From: Bacteroidales bacterium
GTDB lineage: Bacteria > Bacteroidota > Bacteroidia > Bacteroidales > UBA932
Assembly: GCA_017383945.1 (NCBI GenBank)
Contig: JAFNUQ010000243.1
Location: 1 to 5,569, forward strand
Length of the DNA: 5,569 bases
Direction of reading: 5' to 3'
Part shown: positions 1 to 5,569 of the stretch, piece after piece
How positions within the stretch are numbered: the stretch's first letter is position 1
How the letters are laid out: every line of letters begins with the position of its first letter
Made by a program: the position numbers and the translations under genes
The notes under the pieces: generated by a model
Told to the model about the DNA's origin: nothing
What the model saw: the letters and a program-made list of their open reading frames with translations, nothing else
Database searches by the model: none

Positions 1-139
1 CCGGGCTGATGCGTACTTCGCTGACGGTAATCATGCTGCCGCCAAACATAGCCATGCCCTTACTGCGAATTATCTCAGCGAGCTCTCTTTGGAGCTCGCG
101 AGCAACTTTAAGCTGTCTTGTACTTGCTGGTTTATCCAT
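1..139 (-). CDS. rbfA: Ribosome-binding factor A, N-terminal part (runs off the left edge)
   Basis: Reading leftwards from an ATG at 139, 46 residues are visible before the window ends. They begin [20 protein letters not shown] and continue through a [14 protein letters not shown] stretch. RbfA proteins open with this pattern: a short basic lead, a first helix of the type R..kvA.elq.el..ii, then the first KH-fold strand containing iTVs.V.is. RbfA is a small single-KH-domain protein that binds the 30S subunit near the 5' end of 16S rRNA and helps late maturation and cold adaptation. The start is secure because the codon directly upstream in frame is a TAA (140-142). The gene overlaps the end of tyrS by 8 bp, so the two are probably cotranscribed and translationally coupled. 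No Shine-Dalgarno sequence is visible, as is usual in Bacteroidota. The identification rests on about 46 residues only. Confidence 0.82.
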   Translation of the reverse strand, partial: MDKPASTRQLKVARELQRELAEIIRSKGMAMFGGSMITVSEVRISP

Positions 140-1424
140 TTACGATGATGATATAGTAGTCTTTCTTGCCCTTTTGTGCAAGGATATATTTACCATTGAT
201 GAGATCGGCCTCGCTGAGGTTGTAGGCGATGTCAGTGAGCTTAGCCTTGTTGAGGCTGAATCCGTTTTGCTGGATCATCTTACGGGCCTCACCCTTAGAA
301 GAGAAAATTGAAGTCTCGACTGCGAGTGCATCAAGAATACCGCAAGGAAGCTTGCTGCTTTCAATCTGGAAGGTTGGCACGCCATCAAATACTGCGAGGA
401 ATGTCTTCTCGTCCAGGCTCTTGAGGTCTTCGGTAGTTGCCTTGCCAAACAACATCTGAGATGCCTTAACTGCGGTCTCGTATTCGCTCTCTCCGTGAAC
501 CATAATTGTGATCTCCTTTGCAAGGAGCTTCTGGAGTTCGCGGCGCTCTGGACATTCCTTGTGAGCCTCAATTGCACCCTCGATAGTCTCGCGGTCAAGC
601 ATAGTGAAGATCTTGATATATCTCTCTGCGTCTGCATCGCTCACATTGAGCCAGAACTGGAAGAACTGATATGGACTTGTGCGCTCTGGATCAAGCCAGA
701 TGTTGCCCTTCTCTGTCTTGCCAAACTTGCCACCGTCAGCCTTTGTGATGAGAGGGCAGGTGAGTGCATAGGCCTCTCCCTGGCAGCTTCTGCGGATGAG
801 CTCGGTACCTGTGGTGATGTTTCCCCACTGATCTGCACCGCCAAGCTGAAGTTTAACTCCCATATTCTGGTAGAGGTAAAGGAAATCATAGCCCTGGAGC
901 AGCTGATAGGTAAACTCAGTAAAGGACATACCTTCGTTGGAATCTCTAGAAAGGCGCTTCTTGACAGAGTCCTTACTCATCATATAGTTGACAGTGATCA
1001 TCTTGCCGATATCACGAGTGAAGTTGATAAAGGTATAATCCTTCATCCAATCATAGTTGTTGACAAGTTCAGCTTTATTTGGAGCGTCAGAATTGAAGTC
1101 AAGGAATTTAGAAAGCTGCGCCTTGATGCACTCGACATTGTGGTTGAGTGTCGCCTCATCAAGAAGATTTCTTTCCTGGCTCTTCATAGACGGGTCGCCA
1201 ATCATTCCGGTTGCGCCACCGACAAGAGCATATGGCTTGTGTCCGCAAGCCTGGAAGTGCTTGAGAATCATGATACTTACAAGGTGTCCGATGTGCAATG
1301 AATCACCTGTAGGGTCAATTCCTACGTATGCTGATGATGGACCTTTGAGCAGTTCTTCTTCTGTGCCTGGCATAATGTCATGAATCATGCCTCTCCACTT
1401 AAGTTCTTCTACAAAATTTTTCAT
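132..1424 (-). CDS. tyrS: Tyrosyl-tRNA synthetase
   Basis: Class I aminoacyl-tRNA synthetase that charges tRNA-Tyr in the cytoplasm using ATP and tyrosine. The protein has 430 residues, a normal bacterial TyrRS length. The Rossmann catalytic domain carries the HIGH signature exactly (residues 44-47, in [12 protein letters not shown]) and the second ATP-binding loop as KFGKT (233-237), the form replacing KMSKS in bacterial TyrRS. Tyrosine-pocket residues line up with the Geobacillus enzyme: Y33, D37, then Y173, Q177 and D180, and the GADQWGNI loop near 196-203. The C-terminal 65 or so residues form an S4 RNA-binding domain ([18 protein letters not shown]). The ATG at 1424 gives the canonical N-terminus; its leader is AT-rich with no Shine-Dalgarno. 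A probable promoter lies at 1463-1493. The stop overlaps the start of rbfA. No truncation or missing catalytic residue is seen. Confidence 0.97.
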   Translation of the reverse strand: MKNFVEELKWRGMIHDIMPGTEEELLKGPSSAYVGIDPTGDSLHIGHLVSIMILKHFQACGHKPYALVGGATGMIGDPSMKSQERNLLDEATLNHNVECIKAQLSKFLDFNSDAPNKAELVNNYDWMKDYTFINFTRDIGKMITVNYMMSKDSVKKRLSRDSNEGMSFTEFTYQLLQGYDFLYLYQNMGVKLQLGGADQWGNITTGTELIRRSCQGEAYALTCPLITKADGGKFGKTEKGNIWLDPERTSPYQFFQFWLNVSDADAERYIKIFTMLDRETIEGAIEAHKECPERRELQKLLAKEITIMVHGESEYETAVKASQMLFGKATTEDLKSLDEKTFLAVFDGVPTFQIESSKLPCGILDALAVETSIFSSKGEARKMIQQNGFSLNKAKLTDIAYNLSEADLINGKYILAQKGKKDYYIIIVNG

Positions 1425-1462
1425 TATATGTTATGTTTTATCTATTTCCAAAAATGCAATCT

Positions 1463-1493
1463 CAAAGATAGCCATTTTATGGCTATTCTTAAA
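1463..1493 (-). promoter_or_regulatory. Probable tyrS promoter, Bacteroidota type
   Basis: On the minus strand TATCTTTG (1470 down to 1463) matches the Bacteroidota -7 consensus TAnnTTTG exactly. A TTTA at 1493-1490 lies 19 bases upstream, where the -33 TTTG is expected, with one mismatch. Transcription would start around 1455-1458, leaving a leader of about 32 nt before the tyrS ATG. The 19-bp inverted repeat at 1468-1486 fills most of the spacer. No T-box-like leader is possible in so short a 5' region, so tyrS control, if any, is probably at initiation. Confidence 0.6.
1468..1486. repeat. Perfect inverted repeat between divergent promoters (possible operator)
   Basis: ATAGCCAT, a 3-base TTT centre, then ATGGCTAT form a perfect 8+3+8 dyad. 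It sits in the tyrS promoter spacer and overlaps the first bases of its -7 box. Its right arm reaches the place where the -33 element of the oppositely directed peptidase promoter would be. The position fits a repressor or dual-control operator. A DNA-level role is inferred; no binding protein is recognisable here. Confidence 0.5.
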
Positions 1494-1504
1494 ATCAAAT
1501 TTTG

Positions 1505-1512
1505 TATATTTG
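1505..1512 (+). promoter_or_regulatory. -7 promoter element for the peptidase-lipoprotein unit
   Basis: TATATTTG on the plus strand matches the Bacteroidota -7 consensus TAnnTTTG exactly and lies 20 bases before the GTG at 1533. No good -33 TTTG is found 19-21 bases upstream; that stretch (about 1480-1485) falls in the right arm of the palindrome. This could mean a weak or activator-dependent promoter. Transcription would start near 1517-1520, giving a very short leader. Confidence 0.45.
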
Positions 1513-1532
1513 AGAACTAAACCATTTGTGAC

Positions 1533-3185
1533 GTGTTAACCTTCTTAAGCATATTGATGACAACTGTGCGGGCTATCTTCATCCCTGTGCAGTTTCAGGA
1601 TCAGGAGATGAATCTGCCGGTAGAGGTTCTTGAGCAGAGAGTCTCTGATGCCCAGCAGTATTGGGCTGATCAGTATGCGGATGGAAATCTTTTTACCTTT
1701 GAGCTTGCTCCGCTCGTTACCCTCTCAAAATCAATAGTTTATTATGGGGCAAACTATACTGACCGTAAAGATGTCCTCATCACGGAAGCTGCAAAATCTG
1801 CGTGTAACAGTGTCAACGATTTCGTTGATTTTTCCAGCTATGATCTGGTCGGACTGATATGTGCCGGGGTCGGCGAATCCTATACCGGAGAGTCAGACGG
1901 TATATGGCCTCAGTATATAAAACTCTCAGACTTCTCTTCCCAATTCTTTCTTGACGGCAGAACTATAAACGATATCTGCATTACTTGTGAGAGCACGGGC
2001 ATAATAGAACTCTGTCACGAGTTTGGACATTACCTAGGTCTGCCTGATTTTTATGACACAGATGCGGAGGCTAGCGGAGGCTTGTCTGCAGGTCTGAAGT
2101 ATAGCGCCTTGATGGACTATTTTCCCAAGAATCCTCAGCAATATTCTCCGCCCAACCTTAGTGCTATTGAGATGGAAATCCTTGATCTTGGCACCTGTGA
2201 CACGCTTAAAAGAGGGGAATATACTCTGGAACCCATCGATAAAAGCCGCAGATACCTGAAGGCATTGGGCACCCGCAAAGGCGAATATTACCTGATTGAG
2301 TGTCGCCAGGCTTCAGGCCGTGATGAGAGTCTTGGCGGCTCGGGCTTGAGGTTTATACACGTGGATAAGTCTGATGCGGATGCGGGATTTTCAGATTATT
2401 ATGGCTCTGTTATGACTGCCTATGAGCGTTGGGCAAAAAACCAGATCAATAACAATCCGCAGCACCCATGCGCCCGTCTTGTGATGGCTGTACCTGAGTC
2501 AGTAAACGGCAAAGACGCTTTCTTCCCTCGTCCTGGTGTTACGGTCTATGGTACGGAGTCTGCTGATCCGTTTGTATATTGGAACGGAGAATCCTCTAAG
2601 CTTGTTATCAGTAATATAAAGCATAGGACGGATGGCTCTGTCAGTTTTGAAGTTATTGAACCGCTGGTAATCGAGGATATAGTAAGTTTCCAGGATGCAG
2701 CAATCGTGAGTTGGTCACTTGATCCTATCCTGAATGGCGGAAATGTCTCTATGACAATTACTTGGACTGATGGAGAAGAGACGCATAGTGCAGATGTTGA
2801 TGGTGGTAGGCAAGCCTATGTGCTTGAGGGTCTCAAGAGCCTCACTGAGTATGAATTTACAATAGTTTTAAGTGTTGACGGCGAGAAACTATACAGTCTT
2901 AACTCAAGTTTCAGTACAAAAATCTATCATGAGGATACGCTTCCATATATCTACCTCACAGGTGTAAAAAGAAACGAAGACGGCAGTTTTCCTTATGGAA
3001 GTAAAATCCCTCTTAGAGTTTTTAATGTCAAGTCTGTAGCTAGTGTGACCTGGCTATATAATGGTAAAGCCATATTTCCTGGCCCGGATGGTTATTATAC
3101 TATCGTGTCGTCAGGAACTCTCCGCGCCAGAATTCAATATTCAGATGGTGCTACGGAAGTGATAGTAAAGCAGATAAATCTATGA
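1533..3185 (+). CDS. M6-family (immune inhibitor A-like) zinc metallopeptidase with FN3- and Ig-like C-terminal domains
   Basis: Predicted extracytoplasmic zinc endopeptidase of 550 residues. The motif HEFGHYLGLPD gives HExxHxxGxxD (H162, E163, H166, G169, D172), as in M6 peptidases; M194 in SALMD could be the metzincin Met-turn. The catalytic part spans about 14-225. Residues 226-375 hold M6-type features: YYLIECRQ (252-259), GSGLRFIHVD (269-278) and a closing SKLVISNI (355-362). About 378-463 look like a fibronectin type III domain and about 470-550 like an Ig-type beta domain. The N-terminus is odd: from GTG 1533 the only hydrophobic stretch is LTFLSILMTTV, with no basic residue before it and a possible VRA cleavage site at 12-14. 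An in-frame TAA at 1518 excludes a longer ATG start; ATG 1557 would remove the hydrophobic stretch. The stop overlaps the next gene by ATGA. Substrate is unknown; host matrix, mucus or bacterial proteins are all possible. Confidence 0.85.
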   Translation: MLTFLSILMTTVRAIFIPVQFQDQEMNLPVEVLEQRVSDAQQYWADQYADGNLFTFELAPLVTLSKSIVYYGANYTDRKDVLITEAAKSACNSVNDFVDFSSYDLVGLICAGVGESYTGESDGIWPQYIKLSDFSSQFFLDGRTINDICITCESTGIIELCHEFGHYLGLPDFYDTDAEASGGLSAGLKYSALMDYFPKNPQQYSPPNLSAIEMEILDLGTCDTLKRGEYTLEPIDKSRRYLKALGTRKGEYYLIECRQASGRDESLGGSGLRFIHVDKSDADAGFSDYYGSVMTAYERWAKNQINNNPQHPCARLVMAVPESVNGKDAFFPRPGVTVYGTESADPFVYWNGESSKLVISNIKHRTDGSVSFEVIEPLVIEDIVSFQDAAIVSWSLDPILNGGNVSMTITWTDGEETHSADVDGGRQAYVLEGLKSLTEYEFTIVLSVDGEKLYSLNSSFSTKIYHEDTLPYIYLTGVKRNEDGSFPYGSKIPLRVFNVKSVASVTWLYNGKAIFPGPDGYYTIVSSGTLRARIQYSDGATEVIVKQINL

Positions 3186-3576
3186 AAAGATATTTGTGGA
3201 TAATATTAAGTCTTGTCTTATCTGTTTCTTGCGGACAAAACAAACTGATGAATGTTTTTTCAGAAAACGATACAGTCAGATTGCAGGTAGGCCGCACGGA
3301 GCATTTTATCTATGATGCAAATTTCTGCCAGATGGCATTTAACAGGGATAAAATGCAGTTTAGGGCACAGACAGATAATACGTCTGACTATTTTGTCGTT
3401 AACTTTTATTCAGTGCCTTATGAGCTTGCTCAGGTTGTGCGGGCTGATATTACCTGGACCACTGAATTTGAAGTGCTGAAAAGAAACAATCTCACCTTCG
3501 AAGTGATTAAGGTCGAAGGTGAGAAAGTATGGTTGTGGAGCAGCAGTAGCCGTATCGGTGTCTGCCTCCGCGTATT

Positions 3577-3580
<4 letters not shown>
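3182..3580 (+). CDS. Small predicted lipoprotein, coupled to the M6 peptidase; family not recognised
   Basis: The 132-residue product starts with a clear lipoprotein signal: MKRY, a hydrophobic core, then LSVSC with the lipidated cysteine at C17. The mature part has about 116 residues. The residues after the cysteine (GQNKLM) include no acidic run of the kind that exports Bacteroidota lipoproteins to the cell surface, so a periplasm-facing anchor is more likely. The rest looks beta-rich: TVRLQVGRTEHFIYD, then a QTDNTSDYFVVNF stretch, ITWTTEF and a tryptophan-containing end (VWLWSSSSRIGV). No catalytic motif is visible. The ATG overlaps the peptidase TGA (ATGA, 3182-3185), which implies coupled translation and a shared role, perhaps as accessory factor, anchor or inhibitor; this is inference. 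Its stop overlaps the tpiA stop from the opposite strand by 4 bp (3577-3580). Codons 103-115 contain a perfect hairpin that probably ends tpiA transcription. Confidence 0.8.
3479..3524 (-). terminator. Probable intrinsic terminator of tpiA, inside the lipoprotein gene
   Basis: Read on the minus strand, TCTCACCTTCGA (3524-3513) pairs perfectly over 12 bp with TCGAAGGTGAGA (3501-3490) across an 11-base loop. TTGTTTCTTTT (3489-3479) follows at once, 9 of 11 bases being T. The stem begins 53 nt after the tpiA stop. On the plus strand the same stem is followed by AAGTATGG, with no T run, so it should work for tpiA only. Confidence 0.7.
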
Positions 3581-4332
<752 letters not shown>

Positions 4333-4395
4333 ATCTATAAAAATAATTTAACTATTTAGGGGAGTGCGAATTTCGCAAAATTTATTGATATCAAC
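4333..4395 (-). promoter_or_regulatory. tpiA leader and presumed promoter region with two palindromes
   Basis: This AT-rich stretch separates the upstream terminator from the tpiA ATG and must hold the tpiA promoter if that terminator is efficient. It contains two perfect dyads: TTGATATCAA (4385-4394) and TGCGAA-T-TTCGCA (4365-4377). The nearest -7-like string on the minus strand is TAAATTTTG, one base longer than TAnnTTTG and without a correctly spaced -33 box. The exact promoter therefore stays unassigned; the dyads are candidate regulator sites. Confidence 0.35.
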
Positions 4396-4432
4396 AAAAA
4401 AAAGAGCCAGCAGCCTCGCGGCTCGCCGACTC
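4396..4432 (-). terminator. Strong intrinsic terminator with GCGA tetraloop
   Basis: On the minus strand GAGTCGGCGAGCC (4432-4420) pairs with GGCTGCTGGCTC (4415-4404) around the loop GCGA (4419-4416), a GNRA tetraloop closed by C-G. There are 12 pairs with one bulged G and two G-T wobbles. Eight consecutive Ts follow (4403-4396). It ends transcripts coming from the histone-like gene, or from a short RNA between the two. The plus-strand copy has no T run and should not terminate. Confidence 0.85.
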
Positions 4433-4519
4433 TCAGACGTGTACTAAAACCTAAACCTACATCATAGATGCAACTGGTTTCAGTAATGTTGCACAAAAAA
4501 GTAAAAAAATACTCTTTTT
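4433..4519 (-). other. Structured 3' untranslated region of the histone-like gene, possible small RNA
   Basis: About 87 bases lie between the histone-like stop and the terminator hairpin, with no reading frame of note. On the minus strand they contain TGCAAC/GTTGCA (4493-4488 with 4474-4469), a competing ACTG-AAAC-CAGT hairpin inside it, and CATC-TAT-GATG (4470-4460). Just after the stop codon an A-rich and a T-rich run could form a weak AT stem. Together with the GNRA terminator this could be a 3'-UTR-derived small RNA. No known RNA family is recognised. Confidence 0.3.
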
Positions 4520-4696
4520 TTATTTCTTAGCTTCTTCAATAGAAACCTTGCGGAACTCCTTAAGGTCTTTCATGAGCTCAAGAGCTGCTTTGCGAGCGCG
4601 TGCGCCTGCTGCTTTGTTACCCTTAACAACCTGAGCTTCAGCATTTGCTGAGAAAACTGCCATAGTCTCAGCGATCTTCTTTACGAGATTCTCCAT
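4520..4696 (-). CDS. Small histone H1-like (Hc1-type) protein
   Basis: The product has 58 residues, starting MENLVKKIAETMAVFSANAE, passing through GNKAAGARARKAALELMK (26-43) and ending EFRKVSIEEAKK. The central A/K/R-rich segment and the length match the short Hc1/histone H1-like proteins widespread in Bacteroidota. It holds 10 Lys and 3 Arg against 8 acidic residues, so it is moderately basic and should be almost all helical. A role in binding DNA or organising the nucleoid is assumed from the family name; a chaperone-like or other role cannot be excluded, because these short proteins are less basic than chlamydial Hc1. The ATG at 4696 is preceded by an AT-rich leader with an in-frame TAA about 15 bases upstream, so no longer form exists. 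It stands alone with its own promoter and terminator, which suggests independent, probably high, expression. Confidence 0.82.
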   Translation of the reverse strand: MENLVKKIAETMAVFSANAEAQVVKGNKAAGARARKAALELMKDLKEFRKVSIEEAKK

Positions 4697-4742
4697 AATG
4701 ATATAATTTTAAAGTTATGTTATCAATTTTAGTTTACCTCGT

Positions 4743-4773
4743 GCAAGTTAGAAAAAAAATATTTACAAGCAAA
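4743..4773 (-). promoter_or_regulatory. Probable promoter of the histone-like gene
   Basis: On the minus strand TTTG (4773-4770) is followed, after exactly 19 bases, by TAACTTGC (4750-4743). This resembles the Bacteroidota -33 TTTG and -7 TAnnTTTG pair; the -7 box has two mismatches, as if one T were missing. The spacer is very AT-rich. Transcription would start near 4736-4738, about 40 nt before the ATG. The 103-bp gap after pth holds nothing else apart from an AAAAATTTTT run (4771-4780) overlapping the -33 box. Confidence 0.5.
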
Positions 4774-4799
4774 AATTTTTATTGAAAATAGCTGAATTT

Positions 4800-5393
4800 C
4801 TATTGGTTAGTGTCTTTTTTAGGCTTGACATTCAATGATGTCATAGCTTTTTCTGCTCCGACAAAAGCCCAAGTGCGCACACCTTCAATAATTTTCTTGG
4901 CTATTTCCGGGATGATTTTACATTCTTCATCGGAAAAATTGCCAAGTACATACTCAATCTGGCGACCTTGCTCATAGTCGTGTCCGACACCCACTCTGAT
5001 GCGTGGATATGAGCTGGTACCCAGGAGATTGCAGATGTTTTTCAGTCCGTTATGACCGCCATCGCTGCCTGCTTTGCGCATTCGGAGGGTTTCAAACGGA
5101 AGGTTAACATCATCGCAAATGATAATAGTGCTTTGGATATCAATGTCAAGCTTCTGGATCCAGTATCTGACAGCGTTTCCGCTGAGATTCATATAAGTAG
5201 AAGGCTTGAGCAAGTAGAACTTTCTACCCTTATCCTTTACCAAGGCGATATCGCCGTAACGGTCGGGCGTAAAGCTAATATTGGATGCTTGAGCCCAAGC
5301 ATCCAATATTATAAATCCAATGTTGTGTCTTGTTGTAGCATACTCAGCTCCAATGTTGCCAAGTCCTACTACTAGATATGTTTTTTCAGACAC
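4800..5393 (-). CDS. pth: Peptidyl-tRNA hydrolase
   Basis: Releases tRNA from peptidyl-tRNAs that drop off the ribosome; cytoplasmic and generally essential. The 197 residues match the usual length of bacterial Pth. The signature VGLGNIGAEYATTRHNIGF carries N13 and catalytic H23. Also present are N69 in YMNLSG, the conserved aspartate D94 in CDDVNLP, and N115 in the GGHNGLK motif, corresponding to E. coli N10, H20, N68, D93 and N114. GNIG replaces the more common GNPG, which should be harmless. Translation must begin at GTG 5393: an in-frame TGA lies three codons upstream, and the next start candidates would remove the active site. The start is 11 bp after the rplY stop, the classic rplY-pth order, so the two are probably one operon. 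The stop is TAG at 4800-4802. Confidence 0.96.
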   Translation of the reverse strand: MSEKTYLVVGLGNIGAEYATTRHNIGFIILDAWAQASNISFTPDRYGDIALVKDKGRKFYLLKPSTYMNLSGNAVRYWIQKLDIDIQSTIIICDDVNLPFETLRMRKAGSDGGHNGLKNICNLLGTSSYPRIRVGVGHDYEQGRQIEYVLGNFSDEECKIIPEIAKKIIEGVRTWAFVGAEKAMTSLNVKPKKDTNQ

Positions 5394-5404
5394 AGCTCGT
5401 CACT

Positions 5405-5569
5405 TTATGCCTTAGCAGTGTTACGGGTAGTCTTAACGCCACAGATGATAGTATCCTTGTCTGTGATAACTGTTGCGTTCTCAACCTTTACATCACCAGC
5501 CTTGATTCTCTTATCAAGACCAAGAGAAGTAACGTCTACCTTAACGATATCAGGAAGGTTGTTCATAAG
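5405..5569 (-). CDS. rplY: 50S ribosomal protein L25 / general stress protein Ctc, C-terminal part (5' end off the right edge)
   Basis: The last 54 residues are visible and end at TAA 5405-5407. They read NLPDIVKVDVTSLGLDKRIK, then AGDVKVENATVITDKDTIIC and GVKTTRNTAKA. This is the C-terminal beta domain typical of the long (TL5/CTC) form of L25: an lPd.i.vDvt.L.lg..i..gDl.. pattern followed by a v.t..d..i..v segment. L25 binds 5S rRNA in the large subunit's central protuberance. The tail is short compared with L25 proteins that have long Ala/Glu-rich extensions. Placement directly before pth, 11 bp apart, is the arrangement seen in many bacteria and supports the call. The N-terminal 5S-rRNA-binding domain lies outside the window. 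Confidence 0.88.
   Translation of the reverse strand, partial: LMNNLPDIVKVDVTSLGLDKRIKAGDVKVENATVITDKDTIICGVKTTRNTAKA

Noticed and set aside
9..311. 100-codon plus-strand open frame at the left edge
   Set aside because: Antisense to the rbfA start and the tyrS end, both identified by conserved motifs; the product has no family features.
495..1301. 268-codon open frame on the plus strand antisense to tyrS, plus shorter ones at 229-459, 641-889 (minus) and 1057-1383
   Set aside because: They lie wholly within tyrS, whose frame shows every TyrRS motif. Their translations have no recognisable domain and they arise from the codon composition of tyrS.
3095..3182. Type IX secretion C-terminal sorting domain on the M6 peptidase
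   Set aside because: The C-terminus reads as the last strands of an Ig-like domain and ends VIVKQINL, without the conserved glycine and lysine pattern of a sorting domain.
3490..3524. The same hairpin as a terminator for the lipoprotein gene or as a mobile-element end
   Set aside because: On the plus strand it precedes the stop codon and has no T run; no second copy, target duplication or transposase is present.
4444..4459. CTAAAAC/CTAAACC imperfect tandem repeat
   Set aside because: Only two unequal copies in AT-rich DNA; too short to be a repeat array.
4494..4527. A-run/T-run stem just after the histone-like stop as its main terminator
   Set aside because: The stem would be nearly all A-T with a bulge; the GC-rich GNRA hairpin at 4396-4432 is far stronger.
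4771..4799. AAAAATTTTT after pth as a pth terminator
   Set aside because: It is self-complementary without room for a loop and has no GC stem; it more likely forms part of the next promoter.
5052..5375. 107-codon plus-strand open frame
   Set aside because: Antisense to pth; no motif of its own and no promoter or start context.

Overview
The window looks like chromosomal DNA from a member of the Bacteroidota, most likely order Bacteroidales. Four things point there. Start codons lack Shine-Dalgarno sequences and sit behind AT-rich leaders. Two upstream regions carry the -7 element TAnnTTTG exactly, and a third carries a looser form. There is a 58-residue Hc1/histone-H1-like protein of the type common in that phylum. 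The TyrS, Pth and TpiA proteins read like Bacteroidota versions. Species cannot be assigned from sequence alone.

Layout. The minus strand, read from the right edge, holds the 3' end of rplY (ribosomal protein L25), then pth (peptidyl-tRNA hydrolase) 11 bp later with a GTG start. Next comes the small histone-like gene (4520-4696) behind its own probable promoter, with a GNRA-capped intrinsic terminator (4396-4432) after it, and then tpiA (triosephosphate isomerase). Further left on the minus strand are tyrS (tyrosyl-tRNA synthetase) and the start of rbfA (30S maturation factor), which overlap by 8 bp. Between tpiA and tyrS the plus strand carries a two-gene unit: a predicted M6-family zinc metallopeptidase (1533-3185) overlapping by ATGA a small predicted lipoprotein gene (3182-3580).

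How it fits together. rplY, pth, tyrS and rbfA serve translation and ribosome assembly, and tpiA serves glycolysis and gluconeogenesis. The peptidase-lipoprotein pair is the accessory part and probably acts in the cell envelope. It diverges from tyrS across a 108-bp region that holds back-to-back promoter elements and a perfect 19-bp inverted repeat. It converges on tpiA with a 4-bp overlap of stop codons. The best tpiA terminator visible is a 12-bp perfect stem followed by a T-rich run, and it lies inside the lipoprotein coding sequence.

I see no CRISPR array, transposon, tRNA, rRNA or phage gene. The least ordinary signals are the peptidase-lipoprotein pair with its atypical N-terminus, the terminator embedded in a coding region, the shared palindrome between divergent promoters, and the structured 3' region after the histone-like gene.
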